NCBI GenBank assembly: GCA_947487835.1
Contig: CANKXX010000005.1
Location: 124,001 to 188,000 of the forward strand
DNA length: 64,000 bases
Source of the DNA: an uncultured Microbacteriaceae bacterium
Lineage (GTDB): Bacteria > Actinomycetota > Actinomycetes > Actinomycetales > Microbacteriaceae
Direction of reading: 5' to 3'
The position numbers were made by a program, and so were the translations under genes. Numbering within the stretch: the first letter of the stretch is position 1; each line of letters begins with the position of its first letter. Below, piece by piece: positions 33,383-42,306 of the stretch. Under the pieces are notes generated by a model that saw only the letters and a list, made by a program, of their open reading frames with translations, had not been told where the DNA came from and made no database searches.

Positions 33383-34486
33383 TCAGTCGACCAGCTTGGT
33401 CATCCAGCCGTGCGGGTCGGGCCGGCGGCCGTACTGGATGTCCGTCAGCTCCTGGCGCAGCGACATGGTCAGCTCGCCGGCCGGGGCATCCTCGGAGCCG
33501 ACGGAGAAGTCCGCGCCCTTGAGCAGGGCGATGGGCGTGATGACGGCGGCCGTGCCGCAGGCGAACACCTCGGCGATCTCGCCCGACTCCACGCCCTCGC
33601 GCCACTCGTCGAGCGTGACCGGGCGCTCCTCGACCGTGTGGCCGCGGTCGCGGGCGAGCTGCAGGATGCTGTCGCGCGTGATGCCCTCGAGGATGCTGTC
33701 CGACTGCGGCGTGACGAGCGAGCCGTCGCGGTAGACGAGCACGACGTTCATGCCGCCGAGCTCCTCGATGTATTTGCCCTCCACCGAGTCGAGGAACAGC
33801 ACCTGCGCGCAGCCGTGCGCGTACGCCTCCTCCTGCGGGAGGAGGGAGGCGGCGTAGTTGCCGCCGGTCTTCGCGGCACCCGTGCCGCCCTTGCCGGCGC
33901 GCGAGTACTCGGTGCTCAGCCAGATCGAGACGGGCGCGACGCCGTTGGCGAAGTACGCGCCCGCGGGGCTCGCGATCACGTAGTAGCCCACCCGGTGCGC
34001 CGACCGGACGCCGAGGAAGCTCTCGTTCGCGATCATGAACGGGCGGAGGTAGAGGCTCGTCTCGGGCGCATCCGGCACCCAGCGCGCGTCGGTGCGCACG
34101 AGCTGCGCGATCGATTCGACGAAGTCCTCGTCGGCGAGCTCGGGCAGCGCCATGCGCTGGGCGGACTTCCGCAGCCGCGCGGCGTTGCGCTCGGGCCGGA
34201 AGGCCCAGACCGACCCGTCCGCGTGGCGGTACGCCTTCAGGCCCTCGAAGATCTCCTGCCCGTAGTGCAGCACGGATGCGGCGGGGTCGAGCTGCAGCGG
34301 CCCGTACGGCTGCACGCGGGCGTCGTGCCAGCCCTCCTCGATGCTCCAGTCGATGGCGATCATGTGGTCGGTGAAGTGCTTGCCGAAGCCGGGGTCGGCG
34401 AGGATCACCTCGCGCTCGGCGTCCGCGCGGGCGGCCGCGGACGGGGTCGTCTCGAAGCGAAGGGGGAATCCGGTGGTCGTTGTCAT
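33383..34486 (-). CDS. ilvE: Branched-chain amino-acid aminotransferase
   Basis: A 367-residue fold-type IV PLP enzyme. HYGQEIFEGLKAYRH, the lysine just before GGNYAASLLPQ, and VTPQSDSILEGITRDSILQLA are the class hallmarks. It makes Leu, Ile and Val from their 2-oxoacids with glutamate. It lies 61 bp downstream of leuB on the same strand, near the rest of the pathway. Confidence 0.95.
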   Translation of the reverse strand: MTTTTGFPLRFETTPSAAARADAEREVILADPGFGKHFTDHMIAIDWSIEEGWHDARVQPYGPLQLDPAASVLHYGQEIFEGLKAYRHADGSVWAFRPERNAARLRKSAQRMALPELADEDFVESIAQLVRTDARWVPDAPETSLYLRPFMIANESFLGVRSAHRVGYYVIASPAGAYFANGVAPVSIWLSTEYSRAGKGGTGAAKTGGNYAASLLPQEEAYAHGCAQVLFLDSVEGKYIEELGGMNVVLVYRDGSLVTPQSDSILEGITRDSILQLARDRGHTVEERPVTLDEWREGVESGEIAEVFACGTAAVITPIALLKGADFSVGSEDAPAGELTMSLRQELTDIQYGRRPDPHGWMTKLVD

Positions 34487-34547
34487 GTCTGTCTCGAATC
34501 CTCGGTGTCGATAGGCGGGCGCCTGCCCGCCGAGAAGGGGTGTCCGA

Positions 34548-35606
34548 TCAGGAGCGGTCGAGCGCGGCGGCGATGGCGTCGCCGATCTCGCTCGTGCTGC
34601 GGGGTGCCCCGGCCGCGCGGCCGGCGAGGTCGGCCGAGACCGCCTCGTTCACCCGGGCGGCCGCCTCGGCGAGGCCGAGGTGCTCGAGCAGCAGCGCCGC
34701 CGAGAGGATCGCCGCGGTGGGGTCCGCCTTCTGCTGACCTGCGATGTCCGGCGCCGATCCGTGAACGGGCTCGAACATGCTGGGGAACCGGCCGGACGGG
34801 TTGATGTTGCCCGATGCCGCCAGTCCGATGCCGCCGCTGATCGCGGCGGCCAGATCGGTGAGGATGTCGCCGAAGAGGTTGTCCGTGACGATCACGTCGA
34901 AGCGCGAGGGATCCGTCACGAGGAAGATGGTGGCCGCGTCGACGTGCAGGTAGTCGACGGCGATGCCGGGGTGCTCGGCCGCGATGCGGTCGACGGTGCG
35001 CTGCCAGAGGCCACCGGCGTGGGTGAGCACGTTCGTCTTGTGCACGAGGGTGAGCTTCTTGCGGGGTCGCGCCTCGGCGCGCTCGAACGCGAACCGCACG
35101 ATGCGCTCGACGCCGAACGCCGTGTTCACCGAGACCTCGTTCGCGATCTCCTCGGGCGTGCCGACGCGGATGGAGCCGCCGTTGCCGACGTACGGGCCCT
35201 CGGTGCCCTCGCGCACCACGACGAAGTCGACGGCGCCGGGATCCGCGAGCGGGCTCGCGACGCCGGGGAACACGACGGTCGGCCGGAGGTTGGCGTAGTG
35301 GTCGAGGGCGAAGCGCAGCTTCAGCAGCAGGCCGCGCTCGATGATGCCGCCCGCGAGGCGCGGGTCCCGCGGGTCGCCGCCGACCGCGCCGAGCAGGATC
35401 GCGTCGTGGCCGCGCAGGGCGTCCAGGTCCTCGTCGTCGAGGATGCGCCCGGACTCCAGGTAGTGGCCGGCGCCGAACGGATAGGCCGTCTCGTCCACGG
35501 TCGCCTCGCCCGCGACCGCGGCACGCAGCACCTTGAGCGCCTCCGCGGTGACCTCCGGGCCGATCCCGTCACCCGGGATGACGGCGAGGTTGAGGGTGCG
35601 CGGCAT
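34548..35606 (-). CDS. leuB: 3-isopropylmalate dehydrogenase
   Basis: A 352-residue beta-decarboxylating dehydrogenase. [19 protein letters not shown] opens it, [12 protein letters not shown] is the substrate-loop region, [17 protein letters not shown] and [17 protein letters not shown] carry the catalytic Lys and metal-binding Asp residues, and [13 protein letters not shown] the NAD+ site. It converts 3-isopropylmalate in leucine synthesis. I chose ATG 35606, four bases after AGGAG; the frame is open to 35801 but with non-homologous sequence. Confidence 0.95.
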   Translation of the reverse strand: MPRTLNLAVIPGDGIGPEVTAEALKVLRAAVAGEATVDETAYPFGAGHYLESGRILDDEDLDALRGHDAILLGAVGGDPRDPRLAGGIIERGLLLKLRFALDHYANLRPTVVFPGVASPLADPGAVDFVVVREGTEGPYVGNGGSIRVGTPEEIANEVSVNTAFGVERIVRFAFERAEARPRKKLTLVHKTNVLTHAGGLWQRTVDRIAAEHPGIAVDYLHVDAATIFLVTDPSRFDVIVTDNLFGDILTDLAAAISGGIGLAASGNINPSGRFPSMFEPVHGSAPDIAGQQKADPTAAILSAALLLEHLGLAEAAARVNEAVSADLAGRAAGAPRSTSEIGDAIAAALDRS

Positions 35607-35712
35607 GCTGCTCCTGGTGTTCTTCATCGGTGTGTCACTACACATTAGTGCCGCGCGCGAAGCGGCCTCGGTATGGTGGGCACATCGTGCACCCCACAGA
35701 AAGCAGGTCCCG

Positions 35713-35970
35713 ATGAGTCTCGGACTCGGTATTTTCCTCTTCGTCGTCGGCGCGATCCTGGCTTTCGCCGTGGACGTGCAGCTCTCCGGCCTCGACCTCA
35801 AGATGATCGGCTACATCCTCATGGGTGCGGGCCTCATCGTGATCATCATCGGCGTCGCCCTCCTCGCCCGCGGCCGCACCTCGGTCTCGGAGACGCGCAC
35901 GAGCATCGACCCGGCCACCGGATCCCGCGTGACGCGCAGCGCGCGCAACGACGACCCGCCCATCGTCTAG
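35713..35970 (+). CDS. DUF6458 family small membrane protein
   Basis: An 85-residue protein with two transmembrane helices (about 3-20 and 30-52) and a polar C-terminal tail ([20 protein letters not shown]). The pattern matches the actinobacterial DUF6458 family, of unknown function. It is transcribed divergently from leuB and followed by a strong terminator. Confidence 0.75.
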   Translation: MSLGLGIFLFVVGAILAFAVDVQLSGLDLKMIGYILMGAGLIVIIIGVALLARGRTSVSETRTSIDPATGSRVTRSARNDDPPIV

Positions 35971-35984
35971 ATCGGCGAGACCCG

Positions 35985-36021
35985 AAAGGGCCGGGACGGC
36001 ACCAGCCGCCCGGCCCTTTTT
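35985..36021 (+). terminator. Rho-independent terminator
   Basis: AAAGGGCCGGG (35985-35995) pairs perfectly with CCCGGCCCTTT (36009-36019), an 11-bp stem with a 13-base loop, followed by a T tract to 36021. It closes the DUF6458 transcript and, because the A/T flanks are symmetrical, may also stop the convergent NTF2-like gene. Confidence 0.9.
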
Positions 36022-36065
36022 CGTGCCCGCGTCGCGCCGAGCGCGTCTCGTGCCCGCTGTACGGA

Positions 36066-36425
36066 TCAGTCCTCGGGGTGGGTCATGTACCACTCGGTGA
36101 ACTCGGCGGCCCGGCCGTCCTCGGCGAAGCGGATGACCCACAGGTTGCTGTAGCTGGCGTCGTCGTAGTGCGTCACGCCCGTGATCGTCGCGACGTCGCC
36201 CTCGGAGATCAGCGGCGACCAGGTGAACTCGGTGTCCCCCGGCTCGTCCCGCCCGTCGAGCCAGCCCGCCACGATCTCGTCGTGACCCCGCCAGCCGTCG
36301 TCGTACGGCTCCGTTCGGTACACCGCGTCCTCGGTGAACAGGGCGCGGATGTCATCCGGCTCGTTCGACTCCCAGGCCTTGCGGTACCCGTCCACCCACG
36401 CGCTCACGACATTCGAATCCACCAT
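36066..36425 (-). CDS. Nuclear transport factor 2-like (SnoaL) family protein
   Basis: A 119-residue single-domain protein. AWVDGYRKAWESNEPDDI, LFTEDAVYRTEPY, GHDEIVAGWLD and FRFAEDG-like NLWVIRFAEDGRAAEF follow the cone-shaped alpha+beta fold of SnoaL/NTF2 proteins. No catalytic residues can be fixed, so binding or an enzymatic role is open. It stands alone between two terminators. Confidence 0.75.
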   Translation of the reverse strand: MVDSNVVSAWVDGYRKAWESNEPDDIRALFTEDAVYRTEPYDDGWRGHDEIVAGWLDGRDEPGDTEFTWSPLISEGDVATITGVTHYDDASYSNLWVIRFAEDGRAAEFTEWYMTHPED

Positions 36426-36492
36426 GCGCCAGTTCTACCGTGCGGGACCGGCCCCGGTAAAGCGTGGGCGGGTGAACTCCTCCCCCAACGCG

Positions 36493-36545
36493 AGGTGCCC
36501 GGTTCTGCTCCTCTCCGGGCGGAGGAGGAGCGGAACCGGGCACCT
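36493..36545 (-). terminator. Long stem-loop downstream of serA
   Basis: AGGTGCCCGGTTC (36493-36505) pairs with GAACCGGGCACCT (36533-36545). After one mismatch GCTCCTC pairs with GAGGAGC, leaving an 11-base loop. The 20-bp stem lies 24 bp past the serA stop. There is no T tract, so it is terminator-like or an mRNA end-stabilising structure. Confidence 0.6.
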
Positions 36546-36568
36546 GAGGGGTCGGAAGCGGGAGCGGC

Positions 36569-38158
36569 CTAGTAGGTGAGGTCGATCTCGCGCAGCGTGT
36601 CGGCGTCGATCGCCTTGCGCACGCTCTCGAGCACGCCGTCCGGCACGGGCGAGTCCACGCTCAGGATGCTGAGCGCCTTGCCGCCCGCCTCCTGCCGCGC
36701 GATCTGCATGCCGGCGATGTTCACGTTCGCCTCGCCGAACTCCTTGCCGTACACCGCGACGATGCCGGGGCGGTCGTTGTAGCTCATGACGATGAGGTGC
36801 TGGGAGAACGGCACCTCGACGTCGTAGCCGTTCACGCCCACGATCTTCTCGATCTGCTTGGGACCGGTCAGCGTGCCGGACACCGACACCTGCGAGCCGT
36901 CGCTCAGGGCGCCGCTGATGGTGAGCACGTTGCGGTAGTCCTCGGACACCGAGTCCGTGATCAACCGCACCTGCACGCCGCGCTGCTCGGCGAGCAGCGG
37001 CGCGTTCACGTAGGACACGTTCTCACTGACGACGTTCGTGAAGATGCCCTTCAGCGCCGCGAGCTTGAGCACGCTGACGTCGTGCTGCACGATCTCGCCG
37101 CGCACCTCCACGTCGACGCTGGTTAGCGAGCTGTGGGCGAGGCCGGAGAACACCTGGCCGAGCTTCTCGATGAGCGGGATGCCGGGGCGCACGCTCTCGT
37201 CGATCACGCCGCCGGCCACGTTGACCGCGTCCGGCACGAGCTCGCCGCTCAGGGCGAGCCGCACGGAGCGGGCGACGGAGACGCCGGCCTTCTCCTGCGC
37301 CTCGTCCGTGGACGCGCCGAGGTGCGGGGTGACGACGATGTTGTCCAGGCCGAGCAGCGGCGACTCGAGCGGCGGCTCGGTCACGAACACGTCGAGGCCG
37401 GCGCCGGCGATCCGGCCGGCGGCCAGCGCGTCGTGCAGCGCCACCTCGTCGATGATGCCGCCGCGGCTGGCGTTGACGATGCGCAGCTCCGGCTTCGCCT
37501 TCGCGAACTGCTCGGCGCCGATCAGGCCCGTGGTCTCGGGGGTCTTCGGGATGTGGATGGTGATGAAGTCCGACTGCGCCACGAGGTCGTCGAGCGACAG
37601 CAGCTGCACGCCGAGCTGCTGGGCGCGCGCGGGGGTGACATAGGGGTCGTAGGCGACGAGGGTCACGCCGAAGCCCGCGAGGCGCTGCGCGACGAGGGTG
37701 CCGATGCGGCCGAGGCCCACGATGCCGACGGTCTTCTCGTAGAGCTCGACGCCCGTGAACTTCGAGCGCTTCCAGGCGCGGCCCTTGAGCGACGCGTTCG
37801 CGTCCGGGATGTGCCGGGCGAGCGAGAGCAGGTGTCCGATCGCGAGCTCCGCGGCGGAGATGACGTTCGAGGTCGGCGCGTTCACCACCAGAACGCCCGC
37901 GTTGGTGGCGGCGGGGATGTCCACGTTGTCGAGTCCGACTCCGGCGCGCGCGATGACCTTCAGCGACGGCGCCGCGGCGATGGCCTCGGCGTCGACCTGG
38001 GTCGCGCTGCGCACCAGGATGGCGTGCGCGTCAGCGAGCGCGGCGAGCAGCGCGGGACGGTCGGTGCCGTCGACACTCCGCACCTCGAAGTCCGGACCGA
38101 GCGCGTCGACAGTGGCGGGAGAGAGTTCTTCGGCGATCAACACGACCGGTTTAGTCAC
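36569..38158 (-). CDS. serA: D-3-phosphoglycerate dehydrogenase
   Basis: A 529-residue long-type SerA, as in Mycobacterium. The catalytic and NAD domains include ARAGVGLDNVDIPAA, KTVGIVGLGRIGTLVAQRL, NASRGGIIDE and TPHLGAST (catalytic His). An intervening domain (about 320-450) is followed by a C-terminal ACT domain (DRPGIVAVYGKEFGEANVNI) that senses serine. It starts serine synthesis. I chose the GTG at 38158 (TKPVVLIAEEL follows), because the frame's earlier ATG adds 13 unrelated residues. Confidence 0.93.
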   Translation of the reverse strand: MTKPVVLIAEELSPATVDALGPDFEVRSVDGTDRPALLAALADAHAILVRSATQVDAEAIAAAPSLKVIARAGVGLDNVDIPAATNAGVLVVNAPTSNVISAAELAIGHLLSLARHIPDANASLKGRAWKRSKFTGVELYEKTVGIVGLGRIGTLVAQRLAGFGVTLVAYDPYVTPARAQQLGVQLLSLDDLVAQSDFITIHIPKTPETTGLIGAEQFAKAKPELRIVNASRGGIIDEVALHDALAAGRIAGAGLDVFVTEPPLESPLLGLDNIVVTPHLGASTDEAQEKAGVSVARSVRLALSGELVPDAVNVAGGVIDESVRPGIPLIEKLGQVFSGLAHSSLTSVDVEVRGEIVQHDVSVLKLAALKGIFTNVVSENVSYVNAPLLAEQRGVQVRLITDSVSEDYRNVLTISGALSDGSQVSVSGTLTGPKQIEKIVGVNGYDVEVPFSQHLIVMSYNDRPGIVAVYGKEFGEANVNIAGMQIARQEAGGKALSILSVDSPVPDGVLESVRKAIDADTLREIDLTY

Positions 38159-38226
38159 GGTATGGAGTTTCCTAACGGTGGGCTCGCGGACAAACACTCA
38201 CATGTTAGTCCGCTAGAAATGAGGCG

Positions 38227-38637
38227 ATGGATTCGTCGACTCTCGAAGTAATACAGCTCGTCGTGCGGGTGCTGCTGGCCGCCCTGTTCCTCTTCATGGG
38301 GGTGCTGCACTTCGTTCCCCGCACGTCGAAGGGGATGGCGGACCTGATTCCGCCGGCGCTCCGCTTCGAGGGCGTGTTCCGCCCCCGCACCCTCGTGCTA
38401 CTGACCGGGGTGTGCGAGATCGCGGGCGCGATCGGCCTGCTGTTCCCGGCCACCGCGCTGCTCGCGGGCGTCGGGCTCGCGTTCTTCCTGCTCGCGGTGT
38501 TCCCGGCGAACGCGTACGCGTCCCAGCACCCGGAGCAGTTCGGCGCGATCGCCATGCCGTTCCTGCCGCGCCTGGTTGCGCAGCTCGTGCTGATCGCGAT
38601 CGTGCTCTTCGCGGTCCTGCCGTTCGACCGCATGTAG
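38227..38637 (+). CDS. DoxX family membrane protein
   Basis: A 136-residue protein with four transmembrane helices. VRVLLAALFLFMGVLHFVP, then LTGVCEIAGAIGLL, GVGLAFFLLAVFPANAY and QLVLIAIVLFAVLP fit the DoxX/MauE-like four-helix fold. Function unknown; relatives are linked to thiol-redox or oxidative stress. It diverges from serA with 68 bp between the starts. Confidence 0.8.
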   Translation: MDSSTLEVIQLVVRVLLAALFLFMGVLHFVPRTSKGMADLIPPALRFEGVFRPRTLVLLTGVCEIAGAIGLLFPATALLAGVGLAFFLLAVFPANAYASQHPEQFGAIAMPFLPRLVAQLVLIAIVLFAVLPFDRM

Positions 38638-38661
38638 GTCGGGGTTGCCCCTCGATCCCAA

Positions 38662-38716
38662 CGGTCGCTGAGCTTGTCGAAGCGACGTGACGTCCCTTCG
38701 ACAGGCTCAGGGACCG
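38662..38716. repeat. Palindromic repeat pair (units b1, b2)
   Basis: Unit b1 (38662-38686) is a changed copy, CGGTCGCTGAG then CTTGTCGAAGCGAC, whose two stem changes compensate each other (GTCGCT pairs with AGCGAC). Unit b2 (38692-38716) is the standard form in the opposite orientation. The pair can form a larger hairpin between the convergent DoxX and ilvC genes. Confidence 0.8.
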
Positions 38717-38731
38717 TGTGCGGACCGAGAA

Positions 38732-38760
38732 AGGGGCGCCCGGCTCGGCCGGGCGCCCCT
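38732..38760. terminator. Bidirectional hairpin terminator after ilvC
   Basis: AGGGGCGCCCGGC (38732-38744) and GCCGGGCGCCCCT (38748-38760) form a perfect 13-bp stem with a 3-base TCG loop, seven bases past the ilvC stop, followed on the minus strand by TTTCTC. It separates convergent ilvC and DoxX transcripts. Confidence 0.8.
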
Positions 38761-38766
38761 CCTTGG

Positions 38767-39792
38767 TCAGCGGGCGGTCTGGCCCTCGGTGTAGTCGTCG
38801 TCCGACTTGTTCCACGCGAAGAGCTTGCGCAGCTCGCGACCGGTCGACTCGATCGGGTGCTGCTCGCCCTTCTTGCGCAGCTCGAGGAACTCGGGCGCGC
38901 CGGCGTCCTGGTCCTTGATGAAGCGGTCCGCGAAGGCGCCGCTCTGGATGTCGGCGAGCACGGCCTGCATGTTCTCCTTCACCTGGGGCGAGATCACGCG
39001 GGGACCGGAGACGTAGTCGCCGTACTCGGCGGTGTCGGAAATGCTCCAGCGCTGCTTGGCGATGCCGCCCTCCCACATGAGGTCGACGATGAGCTTCAGC
39101 TCGTGCAGCACCTCGAAGTAGGCGATCTGCGGCTGGTAGCCCGCCTCGATGAGCGTCTCGAAGCCGTACTGGACGAGCTGCGAGGTGCCGCCGCAGAGCA
39201 CGGCCTGCTCGCCGAACAGGTCGGTCTCGGTCTCCTCGGTGAAGGTGGTCTTGATGCCGCCGGCGCGCAGGCCGCCGATGCCCTTCGAGTAGGACCAGGC
39301 CAGATCCCAGGCGGAGCCGGAGGCGTCCTTCTCCACGGCGACGATCACGGGAACGCCGCGGCCGGCCTCGTACTCGCGGCGCACGGTGTGGCCCGGGCCC
39401 TTGGGGGCGACGAGCACGACGTCGACGCCCTCGGGCGCCTCGATGTAGCCGAAGCGGATGTTGAAGCCGTGGCCGAAGACCAGCGTCTTGCCGTCGGCGA
39501 GGTTGTCCTTGATGTCGTCGGCGTAGACGTGGCGCTGCACCTGGTCGGGCGCGAGGATCACGATCACGTCGCCCCAGGCGGACGCCTCGGACGGGGTCAT
39601 GACCTGGAAGCCCTGCTCCTCGGCCTTGGCGCGGCTCTTCGAGCCCTCCTGCAGTCCGATGACGACCTCGACACCGGAGTCGCGGAGGTTGAGCGCGTGG
39701 GCGTGGCCCTGCGAGCCGTAGCCGATCACGGCGACCTTCTTGCCCTGGATCAGGGACAGGTCAGCATCCGAGTCGTAGAAGATTTCAGTCAC
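38767..39792 (-). CDS. ilvC: Ketol-acid reductoisomerase (class I)
   Basis: A 341-residue NADP-dependent enzyme. [17 protein letters not shown] is the cofactor site, [20 protein letters not shown] and the acidic residues of [17 protein letters not shown] bind the two Mg2+. Length matches class I. It converts acetolactate or acetohydroxybutyrate to the dihydroxy acids for Val, Leu and Ile. It follows ilvN with a 152-bp gap that contains a repeat pair. Confidence 0.96.
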   Translation of the reverse strand: MTEIFYDSDADLSLIQGKKVAVIGYGSQGHAHALNLRDSGVEVVIGLQEGSKSRAKAEEQGFQVMTPSEASAWGDVIVILAPDQVQRHVYADDIKDNLADGKTLVFGHGFNIRFGYIEAPEGVDVVLVAPKGPGHTVRREYEAGRGVPVIVAVEKDASGSAWDLAWSYSKGIGGLRAGGIKTTFTEETETDLFGEQAVLCGGTSQLVQYGFETLIEAGYQPQIAYFEVLHELKLIVDLMWEGGIAKQRWSISDTAEYGDYVSGPRVISPQVKENMQAVLADIQSGAFADRFIKDQDAGAPEFLELRKKGEQHPIESTGRELRKLFAWNKSDDDYTEGQTAR

Positions 39793-39870
39793 GTGGGGTT
39801 CTCTCCTTGTTGTGTTGGTTCGTGCACCGGCCGCCCGCCGCGGGGGCGAGGGCCGGACGTGTGGGGTGTT

Positions 39871-39942
39871 GCCCCTTCGACGAGCTCAGGGACAGGCTCA
39901 GGGACCGTATGAGCGCGGGCCCTTCGACAGGCTCAGGGACCG
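39871..39942. repeat. Palindromic repeat pair (units c1, c2) between ilvN and ilvC
   Basis: Unit c1 (39871-39907) has its right arm duplicated (CTCAGGGACAGG then CTCAGGGACCG). Unit c2 is 39919-39942. Both face the same way. They lie directly after the ilvN stop, so ilvC expression may depend on read-through or its own promoter in 39793-39870. Confidence 0.8.
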
Positions 39943-39944
39943 GG

Positions 39945-40454
39945 TCAGGCGCTACGGAAGACGCGCTCGGTGATGGACTTGCCGCCACGGCCGATCGCGA
40001 GAAGGCCCGACTGGGCGATCTCCTTGATGCCGTAGGGCTCGAGCACGCGCAGCAGCGCCGTCGTCTTGCCGGAGTCGCCGGTGACCTCGATGACGAGGGC
40101 GTCGCTGGCGACGTCCACGACCCGGGCGCGGAACAGCGTCACCGCCTCGAGCACCTGGGACCGCGTCGTGTTGTCCACGCGCACCTTGATGAGCAGGTGC
40201 TCGCGCTGCACCGACTGCGCCGGGTCCAGCTCCACGATCTTGATGACGTTGACCAGCTTGTTCAGCTGCTTCGTCACCTGCTCGAGCGGCAGGTCCTCGA
40301 CGTCGACCACGACGGTGATGCGGGACAGCCCCGGGATCTCGCTGTGGCCGACCGCGAGGCTCTCGATGTTGAAGCCGCGGCGCGCGAACAACCCCGCGAC
40401 GCGGGTCAGCAGGCCGGGCTTGTCCTCGACGAGCAGGGAAAGGACGTGACTCAC
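39945..40454 (-). CDS. ilvN: Acetolactate synthase small (regulatory) subunit
   Basis: A 169-residue protein with an N-terminal ACT domain (VLSLLVEDKPGLLTRVAGLF, GFNIESLAVG) and a second ACT-like half (VIEVTGDSGKTTALLRVLEPYGI). It binds valine and tunes the catalytic subunit. It is four bp downstream of ilvB on the same strand. Confidence 0.95.
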   Translation of the reverse strand: MSHVLSLLVEDKPGLLTRVAGLFARRGFNIESLAVGHSEIPGLSRITVVVDVEDLPLEQVTKQLNKLVNVIKIVELDPAQSVQREHLLIKVRVDNTTRSQVLEAVTLFRARVVDVASDALVIEVTGDSGKTTALLRVLEPYGIKEIAQSGLLAIGRGGKSITERVFRSA

Positions 40455-40458
40455 CGGG

Positions 40459-42255
40459 TTACTCCTCTTCCCACTCGGGGGCGTGGTCGCGCGCGTACTG
40501 CACGGCGCTGTTGCTGAGGCCCTGCGGCACCATCGGCCACACCATCGCGTCGCGGCTCACGATGAAGTCGATGACGACAGGGCGGTCGTTGGTCTCGAGC
40601 GCGAGGCGGATCGCGGCGTCGACGTCCTCCTTGCGGGTCACCCGGATGCCGAGCGCGCCGTAGGCGTCCGCCATCTTCACGAAGTCGGGCACCATGCGCG
40701 TCTCGTGACCCGTGTTCAGGTCGGTGAAGGAGTGCCGGCCCTCGTAGAACAGGGTCTGCCACTGCCGCACCATGCCGAGCGACGAGTTGTTGATGATCGC
40801 GACCTTGATGGGGATGTCGTTGATCGTGCAGGTGGCGAGCTCCTGATTGGTCATCTGGAAGCAGCCGTCGCCGTCGATCGCCCACACCGTGCGCTCGGGC
40901 TGGGCGACCTTCGCACCCATGGCCGCGGGCACCGCGTAGCCCATGGTCCCTGCGCCGCCGGAGTTGAGCCAGGAGTTGGGGCGCTCGTACTTGATGAACT
41001 GGGCGGACCACATCTGGTGCTGGCCGACGCCCGCGGCGTAGACGCCCTCGGGTCCGGTGAGCTCGCCGATGCGGGAGATGACCCACTGCGGGGACAGCAG
41101 CCCGTCCTCGGGGTCGGTGTAGCCGAGCGGGAACTCCTCACGCAGGCCGTTGAGCCGCGTCCACCACTCACTGATGTCGGGCGTGACCGTGCGTCGCACG
41201 TCCGCGTACGCGGCGATCAGGTCGAGGATGACCTCGCGGGCGTCGCCCACGATCGGCACGTCCGCGATGCGGATCTTCGAGATCTCGGCGGGATCGATGT
41301 CGACGTGCACGATCTTCGCGTCGGGCGCGAACTCGCTCGGCTTGCCGGTGACCCGGTCGTCGAAGCGCGCGCCGAGCGACACGATGAGGTCGCTCTCCTG
41401 CAGGCCGAGCACGGCGGGAACGGTGCCGTGCATGCCGGGCATGCCGAGGTGCTGCGGGTGCGAGTCGGGCAGCGCGCCACGGGCCATGAGCGTGGTGACC
41501 ACGGCCGCGCCGGTGTCGTCCACGAGCCTGCGGAGCTCGTCGGACGCGCCGGACCGGATGACGCCGCCGCCCACGTAGAGCACAGGGCGCTTCGCCTCGG
41601 CGAGCAGCTGGGCCGCGGCCTGCACCTGCTTGCCGTGCGCCTTGGTGATGGGGCGGTAGCCGGGCAGGTCCACGCGGCTCGGCCAGACGAACGGCGCCTT
41701 GGCCTGCTGCGCATCCTTCGTGACGTCGACGAGCACGGGGCCGGGGCGGCCGGTCGAAGCGATGTGGTACGCCGCGGCGAGCACCTCGGGCACGTCCTCG
41801 GGCTTGGTGACGAGGAAGGAGTGCTTCGTGATGGGCATGGTGATGCCGACGATGTCGACCTCCTGGAACGCGTCGGTTCCCATCGAGGTGGAGAAGACCT
41901 GGCCGGTGAGGAACAGGACGGGCACGGAGTCCATGTAGGCGTCGGCGATGGCGGTGACGAGGTTCGTCGCGCCGGGGCCGGAGGTCGCGATGGCGACGCC
42001 GACCTTCCCGGACGCGGCGGCGTAGCCCTCGGCGGCGTGGCCGGCGCCCTGCTCGTGACGGACGAGGATGTGGCGGATGGCCGACTGCGTCATCAGCTCG
42101 TCGTAGAAGGGGATGATGGCGCCGCCCGGCAGCCCGAACACCTCCTTCACGCCGAGCATCTCGAGCGACCGCAGGATCGCGCCAGACCCCGTGAGAACCT
42201 CGGGGGCTGGGGCGGAAGCGGGCGCGGTCGGCACAGGGATGGATTCCGTGGGCAT
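40459..42255 (-). CDS. ilvB: Acetolactate synthase large (catalytic) subunit
   Basis: A 598-residue ThDP enzyme. [15 protein letters not shown] and [15 protein letters not shown] (catalytic Glu) begin it, [13 protein letters not shown] is the FAD domain, and [18 protein letters not shown] followed by [13 protein letters not shown] is the ThDP-Mg2+ motif. It condenses pyruvate with pyruvate or 2-oxobutyrate. The gap to ilvD is 51 bp, too short for a leader attenuator. Confidence 0.96.
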   Translation of the reverse strand: MPTESIPVPTAPASAPAPEVLTGSGAILRSLEMLGVKEVFGLPGGAIIPFYDELMTQSAIRHILVRHEQGAGHAAEGYAAASGKVGVAIATSGPGATNLVTAIADAYMDSVPVLFLTGQVFSTSMGTDAFQEVDIVGITMPITKHSFLVTKPEDVPEVLAAAYHIASTGRPGPVLVDVTKDAQQAKAPFVWPSRVDLPGYRPITKAHGKQVQAAAQLLAEAKRPVLYVGGGVIRSGASDELRRLVDDTGAAVVTTLMARGALPDSHPQHLGMPGMHGTVPAVLGLQESDLIVSLGARFDDRVTGKPSEFAPDAKIVHVDIDPAEISKIRIADVPIVGDAREVILDLIAAYADVRRTVTPDISEWWTRLNGLREEFPLGYTDPEDGLLSPQWVISRIGELTGPEGVYAAGVGQHQMWSAQFIKYERPNSWLNSGGAGTMGYAVPAAMGAKVAQPERTVWAIDGDGCFQMTNQELATCTINDIPIKVAIINNSSLGMVRQWQTLFYEGRHSFTDLNTGHETRMVPDFVKMADAYGALGIRVTRKEDVDAAIRLALETNDRPVVIDFIVSRDAMVWPMVPQGLSNSAVQYARDHAPEWEEE

Positions 42256-42306
42256 CAGCGGAGGTGTCCTTTTTGTGGGGTAGAGGTGTGCGCATGCACC
42301 GGGTGA

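Noticed and set aside
40483-42306. A 607-codon plus-strand frame opposite ilvB
   Set aside because: Antisense shadow of ilvB with a His/Gly/Asp/Arg-biased sequence and no domain.
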